Shown in pieces: positions 62,553 to 64,000 of a stretch of DNA of 64,000 nucleotides. How positions within the stretch are numbered: the stretch's first letter is position 1; each line of letters starts with the position of its first letter. The stretch covers positions 1 through 64,000 of the forward strand of contig NZ_JAMKFE010000018.1 in the NCBI RefSeq assembly GCF_023721835.1. Direction: 5' to 3'. The notes beneath the pieces were generated by a model. The model ran no database searches and had not been told where the DNA came from. It saw nothing but the letters and a program-made list of their open reading frames with translations. A program made the position numbers and the translations under genes. The stretch comes from Caldimonas mangrovi (GTDB taxonomy: Bacteria > Pseudomonadota > Gammaproteobacteria > Burkholderiales > Burkholderiaceae_C).

Positions 62553-63248
62553 GTGAACCTGAACACCTACTCGACCCCTTCTCACGATCTTGCGGTTTCG
62601 GCCGCCCGAGAGCGCAACCGCGTACTGCGCAACACCTATTGGCTGCTCGCGCTGTCGATGGTGCCCACCGTGCTGGGCGCCTGGATCGGCGTCAGCACCG
62701 GCATCGCGCGGTCCATGTCCTCCGGGATGGGGCTGGTCGTATTTCTCGTCGGCGCGTTCGGCTTCATGTTCGCCATCGAAAAGCTGAAGAACACGGCGGC
62801 CGGGGTGCCGGTGCTGCTGGCATTCACCTTCTTCATGGGCGTGATGCTGTCCCGCCTGGTCGGCGCGGTGCTCGGCCTGGCCAACGGTGCGAGCCTGATC
62901 ATGACCGCGTTTGCCGGCACCGGGCTGATCTTCCTGGGGATGGCGACGCTGTCCACGGTGATCAAGCGCGACCTGTCCTCGATGGGCAAGTTCCTGTTCA
63001 TCGGCGCGCTCCTGCTGCTGGTGGCCGGCATCGCCAATTTCTTCCTGCAATCGAGCGCGCTCATGCTGACGCTCTCGGTGCTGGCCATCGGCATCTTCTC
63101 GGCTTTCATCCTCTACGACCTCAAGCGCGTGCAGGACGGACACGAGACCAACTACATCACCGCAACGCTGGGCGTGTACCTGAGCATCTACAACGTGTTC
63201 CAGTCGCTGCTCATGCTGCTGGGGGTGTTCGGCGGGCGCGACGAGTAG
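62553..63248 (+). CDS. Bax inhibitor-1/YccA family membrane protein
   Basis: A 231-residue protein with seven membrane segments. Family features are YWLLALSMVPTVLGAWIGVSTG at the first helix, GTGLIFLGMATLSTVIKRDLSSMG and the C-terminal FILYDLKRVQDGHETNYITATLGVYLSIYNVFQSLLMLLGVFG. In E. coli the homologue YccA modulates the FtsH protease. The start is GTG after AAGAGA. The upstream secreted protein is 106 bases away. Confidence 0.94.
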   Translation: MNLNTYSTPSHDLAVSAARERNRVLRNTYWLLALSMVPTVLGAWIGVSTGIARSMSSGMGLVVFLVGAFGFMFAIEKLKNTAAGVPVLLAFTFFMGVMLSRLVGAVLGLANGASLIMTAFAGTGLIFLGMATLSTVIKRDLSSMGKFLFIGALLLLVAGIANFFLQSSALMLTLSVLAIGIFSAFILYDLKRVQDGHETNYITATLGVYLSIYNVFQSLLMLLGVFGGRDE

Positions 63249-63280
63249 CGCGCGCCCGGCGGCTTCGGCTCACGCCCTGT

Positions 63281-63589
63281 TCACAGGATCACCGCCAGCG
63301 CGCACCACCCGAGGGCCGCGAGACGCAGGGCGCTCGTCCATGGCTCGCCTGAGCCGGCCGCCGAGCGCCACACCGACACCAGCAGGAAAACGTTGTACGG
63401 CAGCAGGACCCCCCACGCCGCGGTGGTGAGCGGTGGCGGAGCGGCCTGCGTGATGCCGATCATCGCGGCCGTGCCGACCGCAAGGTTGACAAAGGTGCCG
63501 ACCAGCAACATGTCCCAGAAGAAGGCGCGTGGCCAGTGCACCTGGCCGCGCCATCGTGAGACCGCGTAGCTTTTCGACCTTTCCCACAT
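63281..63589 (-). CDS. Small membrane protein of unknown function
   Basis: A 102-residue protein with three hydrophobic segments (FFWDMLLVGTFVNLAVGTAAMIG, WGVLLPYNVFLLVSVW, LRLAALGWCALAVIL). Aromatic residues and a Trp-Glu-Arg start (MWERSKSYAVSRWRGQ) are the only other marks. No family is recognised. It is convergent with the Bax-inhibitor gene. Confidence 0.7.
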   Translation of the reverse strand: MWERSKSYAVSRWRGQVHWPRAFFWDMLLVGTFVNLAVGTAAMIGITQAAPPPLTTAAWGVLLPYNVFLLVSVWRSAAGSGEPWTSALRLAALGWCALAVIL

Positions 63590-63650
63590 GACGCTGTCCC
63601 TCTGTTGACGTGGCTGAAGATCGTGGCAGCGTTTGCGGCACGGCTTTCGC

Positions 63651-64000
63651 TCAGCTCAGCACCGCGGCAAACAGGTACAGCGCGCTTTTGACGAGCGCCG
63701 CCAGCACCCCCCAGACCAACGCCACGCCGGCCGCTGCGATGACGCAGCCGCCCGCGACCCAGACGCCGTCGCGCTCGAGGATGCCGAGCGACATCACCGC
63801 GATGGCCAGCGCCGGCAGCATGTTGCCCAGGGGAATCGGCAGCACCAGGATGACCGCCAGCAGCAGGCACACCAGACCGACCAGATGTTCGAACGGCGGG
63901 CGCGCAAGCGCGCTGAGCCGGGGGCGCAGCAAGCGCTCGGCGCGTTGCAGCCACGGCACGACGTGGCGCACCATCCGCTCGAAGTCGCGCCGGGCGATCG
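63651..64000 (-). CDS. exoD: Exopolysaccharide synthesis ExoD-like protein (5' end beyond window)
   Basis: The C-terminal ~116 residues of an ExoD-like inner-membrane protein. Visible segments are VRHVVPWLQRAERLLRPRL, VGLVCLLLAVILVLPIPLGNMLPALAIAVMSLGILERDG, typical of ExoD. The frame remains open to the window edge, with the upstream residues ARRDFER continuing the family pattern, so the start lies outside. A partial gene, not a broken one. Confidence 0.85.
   Translation of the reverse strand, partial: IARRDFERMVRHVVPWLQRAERLLRPRLSALARPPFEHLVGLVCLLLAVILVLPIPLGNMLPALAIAVMSLGILERDGVWVAGGCVIAAAGVALVWGVLAALVKSALYLFAAVLS

Overview
The window is uniformly GC-rich with compact, mostly short-spaced genes. 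It looks like chromosomal DNA of a betaproteobacterium of the order Burkholderiales, in the Comamonadaceae / Rubrivivax-Caldimonas neighbourhood. Supporting features are an orphan Bug/TctC solute-binding protein, a Pil/Chp-type chemosensory cluster, DUF2917 next to a MocR regulator, the PurU - NTF2-like - YheT-like block, a di-haem c5-type cytochrome and PEP-CTERM proteins. No phage, plasmid, transposase, integrase or CRISPR array is visible. The organism is inferred from gene content, not from a marker gene.

Layout. 1-2300: orphan TctC-type binding protein and glutaminase. 2450-5553: a small unknown gene, then a dppBCD-like peptide importer on the minus strand. 5554-6403: non-coding, with a ~0.6 kb imperfect inverted repeat. 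6404-9706: aromatic aminotransferase, sterol-desaturase-like membrane enzyme, Crp/Fnr-type regulator, glutathione peroxidase. 9911-16835: response regulator, CheW, MCP and CheA-REC, a Pil/Chp-like pathway. 16784-20753: EamA exporter, LplT-like transporter, alanine racemase, small membrane protein. 20664-22606: metallo-beta-lactamase-fold protein divergent from an AraC/GlxA-type regulator. 22670-24039: three small unknown genes, possibly acquired. 24119-26129: MocR regulator divergent from DUF2917 with a striking repeat array between them. 26250-31745+: Ca2+/Na+ antiporter, thioesterase, FAD-GDH-like dehydrogenase with its Tat subunit, RadA and a small phosphatase-like protein. 32072-40348: regulator-rich stretch (second MocR, two LysR, one AraC) with small redox and phosphoesterase genes. 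40539-45242: metallophosphoesterase, two PEP-CTERM proteins, ilvE, zinc-finger protein and a membrane-anchored TAXI protein.

45505-52373 is one tight plus-strand operon: ROK regulator, sugar ABC ATPase, permease, periplasmic binding protein, TIM-barrel isomerase and Gfo/Idh/MocA oxidoreductase. It is a complete uptake-and-oxidation module for an unidentified sugar or polyol. 52384-57614, on the minus strand, holds a lipoprotein subtilase, an ECF sigma factor, its RskA-type anti-sigma, a ferritin-like Tat protein and a PrcB-like protein. 57822-60734 is the purU block. 60827-64000 holds the di-haem cytochrome, tRNA-Arg(CCG), a small secreted protein, a Bax-inhibitor-1 family protein and a truncated ExoD-like gene.

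Regulatory DNA is unusually readable here. There are palindromes in front of the Crp-type and LysR genes, CAGATG repeats in the MocR/DUF2917 gap, GCCACGAT repeats in the second MocR gap, and three clear terminator hairpins. The most promising leads are the MocR-DUF2917 divergon, the sugar operon of unknown substrate, the FAD-GDH-like pair without a cytochrome subunit, and the subtilase linked to an ECF sigma/anti-sigma pair.
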